DNA of 64,000 nt, taken from Dryocosmus kuriphilus (taxonomy: Eukaryota; Arthropoda; Insecta; Hymenoptera; Cynipidae). Both the position numbers and the translations under genes were made by a program. The stretch lies in NCBI GenBank assembly GCA_038277395.1, contig CM076193.1:72868252-72932251 (forward strand), in the 5' to 3' direction. The notes beneath the pieces are model-generated. The model ran no database searches and had not been told where the DNA came from. It worked only from the letters and a program-made list of their open reading frames with translations. This document shows, in pieces, positions 30,181-42,394 of this stretch (position 1 is the first letter of the stretch; every line of letters starts with the position of its first letter).

Positions 30181-31435
30181 AATTCAAATGTAATAATCTC
30201 ATTGTTTAATTTCGAATTGTCTTGCCGGAAAAGGTTCAACAAATTAGTTCAAAAAAAAAGATTTTATGGAATTCAGCCAAGTAAGAAATCCCTGGAAACT
30301 TTAGACAGTGCTTTTATCCCCTTAGCTAAAATTAAGAAAAAGGCTAAAAAAATGAAACGCGAAATTGTGGGAGAAAAAAGCTTATTACGACATAAAAAAC
30401 CCATTGATTGAGACAGTTTGAGGATACAAATTTGAGTGGAATAATCCACGGAGGTCAGTTATCCATCACAGGGACTTATCCGCACTTTCCAAGAGACAGT
30501 TGGAACATTTGAGAACACATTATTGCGAACCACGAGAAACTCGACGTTGGCGTCACACACGAGGTCGCGAAGACTGATACGCCGGCGGCGTGGTAAATTG
30601 TTTGTTCCAAAGTTCCGGCGGAACTTGGACGATGCGAAACTGATAATTGATTCCCTAAGGAATATTGGGCAACACTAGGGTTACTTTGATTCCAACTTTC
30701 CGGCGGAAAGCTGGAACTTACGCCGGCGGCGTGGCAGATACGAAAACGGACGCGTGAGAACTCTCTACGGACCGATCGATGATAGACGACTGTGTCGAGC
30801 CAACGCCGTTCGCACGCATACACACTCCCTGTCTCCTCTCACTCTTTCTCGCCTCTCACTCTTTCTCTCCTCTCACTCTTTCGTAGCAGGTTTTGAATAT
30901 AGAGATACGCACGCAAACATTTATTCATAAAGCCTGGTTCGCAACCAGAGACTATTGTGACGACGGAACATACTCCCGGCCGAAGCTGCGAGATGAGTTA
31001 AATTACATTTAAACCGACGAAGCAGAGTTTGACACAACGAAAAGGAACGAGATTAAATAAATGTATGTTTTGTTCTTAAACCAGCGATAACATGGAGTTA
31101 TAAATGATTGGAAAATAATCAATACTTAAGGTAATGGAGGCCAGTTTCCTTCGGAGGGACTGTTCCGATAATCTTTGGTGATCTAATCACAATTAACTGA
31201 GTTTTTAAATTGCTGGACAACGTCTCGATGCTGTCTTTTTCAAAAACAAAACTTGAAAAAGTTTGATCATGAATAACTTGAAAAGTTTAACATATTTACA
31301 AAAAAATACAAGGTTTGAATCTAATTAGATTAGTTCAGTCGGTTTGAGTTAAGAGACTAGAAAATGATAACATGTTCACAAAAAATCTACAAAGTTCACT
31401 CTAATCCAATAAACTCAATTTTTCTAATGAGATTG
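30181..31435. other. BEL/Pao 3' flank, probable 3' LTR region, not delimited
   Basis: This region lies downstream of the BEL/Pao pol stop at 31436 (minus strand). It contains a minus-strand AATAAA near 30922, CT-rich promoter-like runs (30833-30885) and paired palindromic words CCGGCGGAA / GCCGGCGGCGTGG at about 30580-30730. I could not find a matching second LTR at 63100-64000 by eye, so LTR status is unproven. A 69-aa Lys-rich ORF at 30202-30411 has no recognised family. Confidence 0.35.
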
Positions 31436-32775
31436 TTACGCTGTAGGTAACAGCCAAAGTCGGGTGAGGTTACGCTTGTCTGTGCCGTTCGCATTCTTTA
31501 CGTTGGCTACTCTTGTTATGTTGTCGCTCCCAGAATAAATCTCGACTATCACATCCAGTGGCCAGCGTGCGCATCCAAGATTATCCTCCATGAGGATGAC
31601 GACTGAACCGAATTTAAGTTCCTCGGTTGATTTGTGCCATTTTTGGCGAATTTGAAATTCGTTTAGGTAGTTTTTGTATCATTTGCTCCAGAAGTCCTTA
31701 CGAGTCTTCGTGATGAAGTTGTAGGTTGACAATCGATTGTCAGGAACTGAAGCAAAATTTTTCTCAGGCAAAAAATTGACCGGTCGACCTATTAATAGGT
31801 GAGCAGGAGTTATAACTAAAGGATCATTAAGATCAGCCGAAGGAGTGTATAGAGGTCGAGAATTTAGAATCCCTTCAATTTCAATTAACAAAGTGTTAAT
31901 TTGTTCATAAGTAAAGTTTTGATCTTTTAATATACGTTTCAAGTGATGCTGCTTCCCAAAGACCGCCGAAAGGAGGGGATAGAGGTGGATTAAAGTGCCA
32001 CTCGATTCGTTTGGACAATGCAAAGGATCCTATAGCCTGCTTGAATTCTGCCGTATCTAGAATATCATAAATTTCGCTAAGTTTCTTGTTGGCCCCTACA
32101 AAGTTTGTACCATTATCTGAATATATGTGTTCTGGAACACCTCTCGGGCTGATAAATCTCTGCAGAGTTGCCAGAAACATTCTGTTGAAAGATTGGTTGC
32201 AAGTTCGATATGCACCACCTTAGACACCATGCAGATAAAAACACAACCATAAGTTTTGATAAAACTCCTGTTGCGATCCTTCTTTTCTTTAATGAGAATT
32301 GGTCTGAAGAAATCTACTCCTGTACGACTCAAAACTGGAGCTTCAGTAACCCTAACTTCGAGCAAGACTGCCATTTGAGACTGCATTGTTTTGGGTCGTA
32401 GTTGGATACATTCGACACACATTGACGAACTAGTTTCCTTATTTGATTTTTAACGTTCAAACTCCAAAATTTCTCTCGAAGAATACACAAATTCGACTGT
32501 ATACCTGAGTGTTTATTGTCTTTATGACATTCACGGATGATGAGATCGGTAATTGGATGTTTGCTGGGTAGTAAGAGAGGGTGCTTTTGATTGGAGATTA
32601 ATTGTGACTTTTTCAAACGACCACCTACGCGAATCAGATCGTATTCGTCGAGAAAAGGATTTAACTCGTCGAATTTAGTAGGCTTTCGATAAAAAACAGT
32701 GCTTTCATCGAGAGCCGCCTCTCGTGCGGTTGCGAGAAGTTTGATCTCCTTCAGGAATCTTTCACGTTGCATCAT
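31436..32775 (-). pseudogene. BEL/Pao integrase and C-terminal domain, fragmented
   Basis: The order from 32775 downward is: upstream linker; H2C2-type zinc-binding segment (IIRECHKDNKHSGIQSNLCI ... CVSNVSNYDP; the first His-x3-His pair and a Cys are visible, the last Cys is diverged); the DDE core with TGVDFFRPI (first Asp), HIYSDNGTNFVG (second Asp; about 32115) and PFGGLWEAA (Glu; about 31965); then LIGRPVNFLPE and a DUF5641-type end (RLWLLPTA) stopping at 31436. Frameshifts occur near 32400, 32170 and 32000 and a stop near 31680. The integrase inserts cDNA; in this copy it is dead. Confidence 0.85.
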
Positions 32776-33213
32776 TGCTACTAACCGACGTTCGGCGTTG
32801 ATCAGTTCCTGACATGAGAGTGGACAATTTCTTTGAGATTTTAAGTTTTTTCAACGTAAAAAGTAAGCTATTAAGCTTGTGAGACGTTTGAATGATGAAA
32901 CTCTAGAATAAATATAATTGTAAGTGACTGTGTTTAGTAAGCAAACACCATCCTTCAACCCTGGTAACCTCTGCGAAGATGCTTCGACGAACCTAGGCCA
33001 TTCCTTTTCGGGCTAAGCTAACCAACTAGGACCTATGGTCCGAAGCTTGTTTTCGATGAAATCGCCTGGAAGTTATCCTCCAGAAAGAGAATCAGCAGGG
33101 TTGTCTCTGATCTAACATGTCTCCATTGGATTTGACTCAGCGACCCTATTCGATTCGAAAGTTCTCAGTAAATAAAGAGCCTTCTTTAGACAAAATAAGA
33201 CGATTATGGAGTC
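32776..33213 (-). pseudogene. Decayed BEL/Pao pol segment between RNase H and integrase
   Basis: No long frame remains, but position and short readable pieces place it inside pol. No other feature is seen in these 440 bases. Confidence 0.5.
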
Positions 33214-34336
33214 TCACCATAACGTCACTCTCTTGATTGGAACTTCACATTGAGCTATTGATTCTACATAAAGTTTTTTAAGGGTTGATACCGCGCAAAG
33301 TTCTAAACGTCGAATTGTGACATCACTTAGTGGAACCACTCTGGATTTGCTGCAAATCAAGTTGACTGTGATAATGCCCTTCGCGTTGATAGATCTAACA
33401 TAGACATATGCTCCATAGCCATGGAGGCATGCTTCGCAAAAGCCGTGAATTTTGACTTCGACTGGATTTTCGCATAAGAAATTCGAATGTCTTGAGGAAG
33501 TGACTCGTCCCACTTGATTTGAGCCTTCCAACAGTCCTGTATCAAGAATTTTGCGTAGACACACACCGGCCCCAAGAGTCCAGGAGGATCAAAGATTTTT
33601 GAAAATTTCCGATTAAATCTTTTTCTTGGTAGACGTGGTCTGAGCATCGACAGCTCGAACCGTGTACTTAAGGATATCGTTTTGGGAATCCCAAATAATA
33701 CCGAGAGTTTTTTGAACAGGATTTTCTTTAACGACACAATCTAAGTTGAAAATTTTCTTTTCGATTTTATCGAGAATAGAAGGGTGATTGGAAGCCCATT
33801 GTCGGATAGCAAAGCCACCTCGACCTAACAATTCGATCATTTCATCGCGAATGCTAAGAATTGCCTGGGTGGAATTTGCGCCTGAGACTAGGTCATCGAC
33901 GTAAAAATCTCGTAAGAAAATTTTACTGGCACGTGGGAAATCTTTACCCTCGTCGCGAGCAAGTTGGTGTAAGGTACGAATTGCTAAAAAAAGGTACATA
34001 GGCAGATCCGAATGTTACTATATATAATTGAAAAGTTCTAATATTACCTTGATGGTACCGCAGAATCTTTTGAAATTTTCAATCGGTCTGGTGGACTAGG
34101 ACCTGCCTGTGCATCTTCTCGATGTCAGCTGTTGTCACGTAGTTGTGGGTACGAAATCGAAGAACCTGTTCGAAAATTTTATTTTGAATTTTAGAACCGA
34201 CTAATAGAACCTGATTAAGTGAAATGCCCGGCGAAATTGTCGCGGATGCATCGAATACTACTCTAACTTTAGTGGTTTCACTAGCAAATTTTATCACAGC
34301 GTGATAAGGAACATAATTTACCGTCCAGCTTATCAT
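33214..34336 (-). pseudogene. BEL/Pao reverse transcriptase and RNase H region
   Basis: Reading from 34336: VPYHAVIKFASETTKVRVVF, then DASATISPGISLNQVLLVGS (RT motif region with VVFDAS), then a break near 34080, then FLRDFYVDDLVSGAN with the catalytic YVDD (about 33905). Next comes TLGIIWDSQNDIL and, in shifted frames (33737, 33564), the BEL RNase H-side segment with DPPGLLGPVCVYAKFLIQDC and LCAVSTLKKLYVES. Several stops and shifts. The frame begins immediately after the gag DUF1759 segment; the zinc-knuckle and protease part that should lie between is missing. Confidence 0.85.
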
Positions 34337-34991
34337 GCCATCTGGCTAAAATTCCTGGAGGAAGACGTCTCTCCAAGATTCGAATAATCATCCGTTCGCG
34401 AAAATCATTGAGCTTGATTTTAATTTCTTTAAGCATGCTAATATCCTGTTTTGTTTTGTCGATTAATAAAGAAAGTTCCTTAGGATTAGCCCTGAAGAGA
34501 AACGGCAAGTCTTGAATCGCGTCAATATGTTCTGCAACTATAATGCGTTTTTGATCAAAAGCCTCGCACAGCGCGTCCCAAGCCTTTACGTGATTTTCTT
34601 CGCTAGAAGGGAATGAGGTGATTTTATTTTCAGCAGATCCGGAAAGAGAATTTGCTAGCTGAGTGTGTTTCACGTAATTGCTCAAATCTGTACGCGTGTG
34701 AACGAGAACCTCGAAGCTATGTTTCCATGCTACCCATTTATCGTGTTCCTCGTTAAATTTAGGAATTTTGTATCACCGGTAGTTTAGGCCGATCCTGTCT
34801 TTCAGAAAAAGTAACGTTACTGACGTTCATAGTCGAGTTATCAACAGGTGGCGCGGTTTTTTTTTCGGTTACCAGAGTCGCGACGTCATAGCAGTTTGTT
34901 TTTATTTCCGAAAATGCATTGAGACTCGGATGGTCAGGTTTTAGCGTGGCAAATTCGTCCATGAATTTCGAATAATCTTTGAAAAGACTAG
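34281..34991 (-). pseudogene. BEL/Pao gag, middle and C-terminal part
   Basis: 34962-34759 (FATLKPDHPSLNAFSEIKTN) and 34685-34281 (VKAWDALCEAFDQKRIIVAE, PKELSLLIDKTKQDI, ILERRLPPGILARWHDKLDG) match the DUF1759-type gag of BEL/Pao elements. A frame break separates them. The upstream N-terminus lies at 62893-63034. The 3' end is fused by deletion directly to RT (about 34330). Polinton 2 starts at 34992, splitting the gene. Confidence 0.8.
34986..34991. repeat. Target-site duplication of Polinton 2, left copy (GACTAG)
   Basis: Immediately before AGTAGATGTAC at 34992; identical to 59814-59819. Confidence 0.93.
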
Positions 34992-35965
34992 AGTAGATGT
35001 ACTAGGCCGATTCTGGTTCAAGATCCCTGTTACCGGCAGTTAACGACATCGAGAGCTAGCTGTGTTAAGCTCTTAGAATGTTCGGTGTGACGTCATTAAT
35101 TAAATAATACGCAATTGCTAAACATGAATTTTGCATAAACAACTCTCTCAGCCCCCCCCCCCTCTCTCTCACTCTCCTATGCTAAGGTTCCACTATTATA
35201 ATTTTGATTGCAAAGGAATCTTTGTTCTATAAAACATAGGGAGACTTATTGACGAATTTATGTCATTAAAAATATCCGATTTGTATGATGCATAGTTATG
35301 GAATGTGTTTCTATATAAGCTAATCGACATAATTTATTACTTCCCTAATGTGTTACGGTAAAAATTTATCACGTAGGCTACAAACATGTCTAGACGTATC
35401 GAACTTGATTATAAAGAAACTCTTTGTTCTATAAAACATATCATAAAAATATAATAGAGTAATTATGTGAAAAGAATTTGACAGCGCATATTTAAGAGAT
35501 GAAATGAGGCATTACTAATTGATATAATTTATTGTTTCCGTAATGCATTAAAATAAAATTTATAAGTAGGTCACAAGTCTAATGAGATTGCAAAGGAATC
35601 TTGGTTCTATAAAATATAGGGAGACTTATTGAGGAATTTATATCATTTAAATATCCGATTTCTATGACGCATAGTTATGGAATATGTTGATATATAAGCT
35701 AATCGACTTCATTTATTACTTCCCTAATGCGTTATGGTAAAAATTTATCACGTAGGCTATACACGTGTCTAGACGTATCTAACTTAATTATAAAGAAACT
35801 CTTTGTTCTATGAAACATAGGTAGACTAGATCTTTCATTAAAAAAATATGCGTGAAATGAGATCGCCAGCCACGCTTTCAGGGTTATATTTTTCTCATCA
35901 GCATAAACTAGTCAATATAATATATTGCTTCCTTAATACTTTACAGTAAAATTTATCAAAAGACT
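34992..35965 (+). repeat. Polinton 2 left terminal inverted repeat
   Basis: It matches the inverse of 58838-59813. It contains about four tandem sub-repeats of 190-200 bp, each with 'ctttgttctataaaacatagg' and 'ttccctaatg.gtta.ggtaaaaatttatcacgtaggct' (near 35220, 35420, 35600, 35802). The outer 100 bp share 'taccggc' and 'gttaagct.ttagaatgttcggtgtgacgtc' with the Polinton 1 TIR. Confidence 0.9.
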
Positions 35966-36423
35966 TATGTTTTCGTTAAACGCTGCGAAAAATATGATGT
36001 CAGCTTCCAGCAAGGAAATATCAGGATTAGAAACGACAAGCGTGAAACAGTTATGGAATGTGCATGCAAACCACACATTGATCAAATCAGCGACCGCTAT
36101 ATATAAGGAGAATTCTCTTGTGTTCCTCAGTTGCAAGTAAACCATTGAGCTTGCAACAAATATGAAATTGAAAGGCACACACACAATTCATGTTTACTCT
36201 CCCACTGCTCCATTGATTATTATTATTATTAAACAGTGAACATTTTAAAATAAATGCCACAAGAGACTTTGTTAATTGATGGAGAATAACAACAAAGTGA
36301 AATTTAAAAAAAACAATTATTGTGTACTCACTGTGATCTAGTGAAATTTAAAAAAGAAAATTATTTCCACTTGTGTACTCAAGATTAGCGATCAGTGAAC
36401 GTTTTAATTAAAATATTTTAAAA
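35966..36423 (+). other. Leader upstream of Polinton 2 polymerase
   Basis: AT-rich, with short direct repeats of 'gtgaaatttaaaaaa.aaaattatt' (36298-36365). No gene. Precedes the PolB ATG at 36424. Confidence 0.5.
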
Positions 36424-39400
36424 ATGAATTCCAACAAATACAAGAAACTTGTTCAATTGATGGACGAGGCATATGAACTCTTGCAAGAAAATGCCACACT
36501 CGAGGAAATTAACTTCTGGATTCGAGGTGGCACCCAGAACATCTTGCTGCTAAATAAAATTTTGAGAAGAGGAAAAAACCTTTCTCTAGGCGAAAAAAAA
36601 AAAAACAAATTCTAGCTACGACGGGAATTATGAAAGCAAGGAATAGAAAATTTAAAAAATTGCAGAGAAGAGGATCAGGTATCAACGAAGCTGAGGACAA
36701 GGAAAAAATCAGGTGGGAAGATATTCAGACAGCATTTAAAACCCGAATTCGAACAGGTTTGATAATAAATTTAATGCACAATGATCTGAATAGTTTTCTA
36801 GATAACGCAAAAAAAAAATTATTATTGCTCGAATAAAAAATTCACTAAACATTATGGGGGGTTTAAAAGTTAATTTCATTTTAGCTGCAAAGTTCAGCAC
36901 ATTAAGAGAGGGTAGGGAAAAAGAGGAAACTAAATTTTTTAATACTAAAAATGAGGCTATTCTCGAATTTACAGATATTGGGGAATGGTTCGAAAGAAGC
37001 GTGAGAGAGAAACTGTTAGTTAAAGTTGAAGAGTTTCAGCAGAAAAAATCTAATTGTAGGTTAAAAGTAATTATTAACTTAAACGTAAATTTCAATAAAT
37101 ATACACCTCTTTCAGCAGGATTCTCAACATATATACAATTACCAAGCTTTATAAGAGATAAAAAAGCAGCGGTTTTTTTTTTGTTTTGTTTTTTTTTTTG
37201 TTTTGTTTTCTATAGTCAATAATAGCTGCTCTTTATCCAGCTAAATGTAATGGGGATCGTGCTAATTCTTATCTTCATTTTAACAGTAAAAACTTAAAGT
37301 ATGATGAAATCAAGTTTCCAATTACTTTACACTATACACTATACACTATATTGTCAATTTAAATATGACAAGCCAACAATACACCTTCTTATGATTGATA
37401 ATACAGAAATTGATGTAGACGATGAGGATTATATTGGTGATAATTATATTGATCTTACCACATGTAATGCTGTTTACCATTTCGCATGGATCAAAGATTT
37501 ATCTAGATTAGTCAGTTCACAATTTTAAAGAAATGCGCATAGAACATTGATCTGTGACAGATGTTTGTGTCATTTTAAATTACAAAAATCTTTTATTAAT
37601 CATTGAATAGACTGCGACAATATGAATAAATGTGGAGCAGTAATGCCACCTGAAAAAAATATTATATTAAAATTTAAAAATCATAGATTTAAAGAAAAAG
37701 TTCCATTTTGTATTTACGCCGATATTGAGTGCTTATTAGAAACAAATTCAGACATACAATCACCCAATTATCAAGAACATGTACCAACAAGTGTAGCATT
37801 TTATTTACAATGTAATTATGATGACTCACTGTCTGAGCTTAAAGTTCATCGAGGAGAAGATTGTATAAAATGGTTTGTGACAGAATTAAAAAGAGTGTCT
37901 GATGAAGTAGATCCTCATATAAAAAATATTATTAGAATGGACCGTTTAACATTGCAACAAGAGCGATAATTCAAAACGGTAAAACACTGTCACGTTTGTG
38001 AAAAACCTTTTTCAAATGATAATGATATTAAGCATCGTGATCATGATCACTTTACAGGTAAATATCGCGGAGCGAGTCTTCCAGCTTGTAATATTAACTA
38101 TAAAGACTCTCACATGTGATTCCTGTAGTTTTACATAACTTGTCTGGATATGATGCACATTTTATTATAAAAGACTTAGCTACAAGCTTTGAACGTAGTA
38201 TTTAAATATTGCCTGTAAACAAAGACAAATATATATCTTTTACAAAGCATGTGGAAGGCACAAATGTAATGCTTCGATTTATTGATTCATTTAGATTTAT
38301 GCCTAGTAGTCTTGAAAAGTTGGCATCATACCTAAATAATACTGAGAAAAAAATGACAAGAAAATACTGCAAAAATAATTATGAATTTCATTTATTGACA
38401 AGAAAAGGAGTTTTTCCTTATGATTATATTTACTGTTGGCAAAAATTACAGGAAAAACAATTACCGCCGAAAGAAGCTTTTTATTCCAAATTAAATGATT
38501 CCGATATTTCAGAAGAAGATTATCAACATGCCTATAAAGTATGGGAAACATTTAATTTGAAAACTTTGGGCGAATACTCTGACTTATATTTGAAAAAAAA
38601 TGTTTTAATTTTTGGCTGGTATTCTTCAAAATCTTAGAAAAGCTTGTTTTTCCTCAACCAGCTTAGCTCCATTACATTATTACACAGCATCGTGACTGGC
38701 TTTTAATGCAATGTTAAAATATAGCGGCATTGAGCTTGAATTGTTTACTGATATAGAAAAGCTGTTATTTATTGGAAAAGGAATTCGAGGTGGGGTTTTC
38801 CAATGCTCAAGCAGATATGCCAAAGTCAACAATAGATTTATGGGCTCAGATTTTAATCCAGATGAACCAGAATCGTGCATTACGTTTTTTGATATTAACA
38901 ATCAATATGGTGCGGCTATGAGTGAATTTTTGCCATATAAAGATTTTGAATCGTTTGAAAATTTTTAAAATGAACCAAACTTTTTCAATATTCCCGATGA
39001 TTCAGCAGAAGGTTATATTCTAGAGGTAGCTCTAGAACAGTATTTATTATTGGGAATGAAGCTGACAAAAATCCATAGAGTATTGCAATTTAAACAAAAA
39101 CCACGGTTAAAAGATTGCATTGATTTAAATACAAGCTGTAGGAAAGCATACAAAAAATGAATTTGAGCAAATTTTTTATAAATTAATGAGCAATTCCGTT
39201 TTTGGTAAAACTATGGAAAATGTGAGAAAGCAGAAAGATGTAAGGCTTGTATCAAAATGGGAAGGGAGGCATGGAGCGAAAAATTTAATCGCTAAACCAA
39301 ATTTTCATAGCTGCACCATATTCGGCGAAGAAATGGTTTTCATTGAAATGGATAAAACAAAAATTAATTTCAATAAACCAATTTATATAGGATTCACGGT

Positions 39401-40005
39401 TCTTGCTCTATCAAAAAGAATAATTTATAATTTCCTCTATAATTACATTCAGAACACGTTTGGAATGATGCAAAATTATTATATACAGACACAGACAGCT
39501 TAATATGTCAACTCGCAGTTCCCAACGTTTATGATTATATTAAAAGAGATTCACACAAATTTGATACTTCGGACTATTCACCAAATAATGTTTACGGAAT
39601 ACGCTTTCTAAATAACAGAGTATTGGGTTTAATGAAGGATGAACTTAATGGGAAAATAATAACAGAATTTGTTGGTTTGAGAGCAAAATTATATGCGTAC
39701 AAAGTCTTAGATGAAGAGTGGGAGAAAAAGAAAGCTAAAGGCGTAAAAGGTTCTACTTTAAGAACAATAACATTCGAGGACTATAAGCACTCTCTCATAT
39801 CTTGCCAAACGCTGATCCGAACTCAACATCTAATCCGAAGTAGAAAACATGAAGTACAATCTGTTAAACAAGACAAGACTGCACTCAGTTGGTATGACGA
39901 TCATGTGTTCTTATCCCTGGTCAAGCTGAGACTCTTCCATGGGGTTATAAAAATAAAACGTACGAACCCATGGAAGTGGACGATAATGTACAAATAAATG
40001 TATAG
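36424..40005 (+). pseudogene. POLB: Protein-primed family B DNA polymerase of Polinton 2, broken
   Basis: ATG 36424 (MNSNKYKKLVQLMDEAYELL). Order: N-terminal region; exonuclease FCIYADIECLL (about 37708); a Cys/His cluster CHVCEKPF...HRDHDHFTGKYRG (about 37987-38065); YSDLYLKKN (about 38576); palm motif A FFDINNQYG (about 38887); MSNSVFGKTMENVRK (39186); catalytic YTDTDS (about 39482); C-terminus near 40005. Unlike Polinton 1, motif A is present, but the segment between it and the fingers (after about 39026) is deleted by roughly 55 residues. There are many stops and frameshifts (36615, 36836, 37222, 37528, 37969, about 38118, 38637, 38968, 39503, 39620). A poly-T run expanded at 37173-37210. 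Inactive. Confidence 0.9.
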
Positions 40006-40524
40006 TATTTGTACTATAATAAATAATTTAAAATATATGTATTATAAAAATTGTGTAGACACATTTGAGACACCGAGGTTCTTATTGTATTATATTTTAT
40101 TATTATTATTATTATAAGGCGACAAGTGAAGCGAAGAAAGCACTGTGTATGCATGTGATGTAAATATGTGAGTGAAAGAATGAGTGTTGAATTCTTATGT
40201 ATTGTACGAAAAATGTAAAAAATTATATGTGGATAAAAAAGAGGATTTGTATTGATTATAAAAAATATATGCATTGTAAAGTACAAGATTTTAAAATAAA
40301 TGAATAGAAGAAAGATTGGTAAAATTTAAATTGTTTTTTTTTTATTTAGAAAGCGTTTAAATTCCTGAAAATCGCCATCCAGTACACACACTTACCCATT
40401 ACAATAGGGGGAAGGAACTCTGAGAAAAAAATAACTTCAATTTTGTTTCAGGTTTAAAAAATTTATTTATAGAAATCAGTACATTATTCTTAAAAAATAA
40501 GTAGTCTATAACCTAAGGGATATT
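40006..40524. other. Convergent 3' regions between PolB and the capsid block
   Basis: Non-coding. It matches the broken-up Polinton 1 segments 8160-8397 and 10211-10390, which defines the two insertions there. ORF 40014-40286 (minus) is not conserved. Confidence 0.55.
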
Positions 40525-41037
40525 CTAAAAAAGCTGTTCTAAAATCATCAAGCTTTTCAATAAGATTACATTTTCAATTGCGCAATTAAAGTGATTTTCA
40601 TACACATGATGTGTACGCTTGATATCATTAATTACAAATATCTCACGCAAACCACGTAGCGATGGACAGTTCAAATCAAGCATATCAACAATTTCAGTTG
40701 ACATTTTTACAAACTGTTTCAACCAATTCTTTTTCTCCAATCTTTTATCATAAATTTATATTGCATTTTTCAAAACGTTCTCGAGGATTACAGGTATTAA
40801 AGTATATGGTAAATTACCAGAATTCCAGGGTATTCCATGATGAATGTACTCTACCCAAATGTTCATAGGCTTATATTCTAATGGGACGCAGTTCCACTTG
40901 CAGGGTGATTGACAGAGAAAAGTATATGGCTTTGTGACAGCATCATTATGATCACTGATTGGTAATATAGCCAATTCTTTCAAAACAAATTTGTTTACAG
41001 GTAACTTGAAACCCTGCAGGTCCACCACGTACTCCAT
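40525..41037 (-). pseudogene. Conserved Polinton protein (homologue of 10391-10891), one nonsense codon
   Basis: ATG 41037 (MEYVVDLQGFKLP). The frame is continuous to 40525 except TAA at 40756-40758, where Polinton 1 has Lys. Conserved blocks are KELAILPISD, KWNCV, MNIWVEY-HHGIPWNSGNLPYT and DLNCPSLRGLREI. The C-terminus is slightly longer than in Polinton 1. Function unknown; it lies 39 bp downstream of the major capsid gene. Confidence 0.7.
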
Positions 41038-41076
41038 AATGAATTCAACTAAACTATTTCAACATAGTTACAGTTT

Positions 41077-42164
41077 TTATACAAATTTTTTCACACCACC
41101 ATTTATTGGTATGTATTCAATTATACGATCATGTAGAATTAAGCTATATGCTGAAGTTTGAGCTGGAAAATTTTGACTAGTTTGAAATTCTAGACGAGCG
41201 TTAACTGGTCCATATTTCAGTGACTCATTTTGTTTAGAACAATCAATAACAGCTAGAGGCACATGCGCTATAAATTCCCCTCTCGATAGCATTGGTTGCG
41301 ATTCCTTGCCATAGGAATTAGGCTGAAATTTTGTGTACATTTCGTAAAGTAGAGCATACTGATTTCTATTAATATTCATATTTAAATTACCGTAGGGATA
41401 ACACTGATCGTTCAAAAATAGTTTGAAGTAGTTGGAAGTAGAGGATATTCATACAATTCCCAAGATCGAAAACTTATTGGAATAAACGGATCTTCTTCAA
41501 TGTATTTTAGCAATTGAAATTTTCGTGAATCTGATAATCTAAAGCTGGGTAATAGCCACTCAACTTTATTAATTTCAATTTTATACTGCTCATTGGGAGC
41601 TGTTTGCAAGATGGCATTTGCATCACTTTTTGATCTTGTCAAAATAAGTTCATGTTTAGCATTGACAATGACTTTCTGATAATCTTCAGCAAAGCCAAAT
41701 ATCATGCAAAGAGGTACAGATACATCAAAATAACCTGCAGCGTTGTTTAATGATTGGCCATTATTATTTATTTCAAGCCAATCAGTATTTTCAATGTAAC
41801 GTGATGGGCTGGGATTTAGAGATATATAATTTTTCATGAGGCTAGTGAGACCAACATTTTTGTTTCTATCAATTTCTGTTGCATTGATTTCACATCTTGC
41901 TTCTTCAAACAAATGGCAGATAGTATTATAAGCTGACACTGTAGTAGCCACTGGCGTTCCATCAATCCTCACCAATCTTCCGTATACGTGAAGTGAACTT
42001 TTACTTGGTAGGAGACAATGATCTTGATTTTGCACAGCAATTCGAATTTCATCACTGTTTTTGAAAGTTGATGAGGCATAAGGCTGATGTGTATGGACTT
42101 CACAGTGAGCAATTGATTCATCAAAGATGATTGGTGTTTGAATGTTTAAAATTCCCCCTTCCAT
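41077..42164 (-). pseudogene. MCP: Major capsid protein (double jelly-roll), internal deletion
   Basis: ATG 42164 (MEGGILN). The first 250 codons are open, with EIDRNKNVGLTSLMKNYISL and GYFDVSVPLCMIFGFAEDY. At about 41412-41425 roughly 40 residues present in Polinton 1 are deleted, shifting the frame. The remaining C-terminal part (41077-41415) is open. Polinton 1 keeps the deleted part but has a frameshift and a stop elsewhere. Confidence 0.8.
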
Positions 42165-42227
42165 AGCAAACAATTAAATGTCGATAAACAAAAATACAAA
42201 CGCAGGTGCAAAAAATCTCTAATTTCT

Positions 42228-42389
42228 TTATTCTCGTCTTCGTTTTCTGACTTCCAGCCCTTGATGTTTCAGGAATAGCACGTTTTGAGGTGTTAGCCCT
42301 TTGACTGCTCTTTGTTGACTGATTAGTTTGTGATATGGTGCTGTTCTGTTATAACCAAAACCAACCTTCTTGTTGAAAACAATAACCAT
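42228..42389 (-). CDS. Small basic conserved ORF (53 aa) between penton and major capsid genes
   Basis: ATG 42389, TAA 42228-42230. It begins MVIVFNKKVGFGYN, shares HKLISQQRAVKGLTPQNVLF exactly with the Polinton 1 ORF at 12218-12382, and ends in a basic KRRRE. It is 5 bp downstream of the penton stop and 63 bp upstream of the major capsid ATG, the same spacing as in Polinton 1. Intact while its neighbours are broken. No recognised family. Confidence 0.65.
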   Translation of the reverse strand: MVIVFNKKVGFGYNRTAPYHKLISQQRAVKGLTPQNVLFLKHQGLEVRKRRRE

Positions 42390-42394
42390 TATTA

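Larger units (their letters stand above)
31436..34991 (-). mobile_element. BEL/Pao LTR retrotransposon, body (gag 3' part and pol)
   Basis: Read on the minus strand: gag DUF1759-like region, RT, RNase H region, integrase, and a DUF5641-like C-terminus. The gag 5' end is at 62893-63034, separated by 28 kb of later insertions (Polinton 2 and a DNA transposon). Frame is restored across the junction when both insertions and their duplications are set aside. Confidence 0.85.

Noticed and set aside
30202..30411. Lys-rich 69-aa ORF as a host gene exon
   Set aside because: No family recognised and no splice context defensible; mentioned only in the region note.
30181..31435. Confident 3' LTR call for the BEL/Pao element
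   Set aside because: No matching copy found at 63100-64000 by eye.
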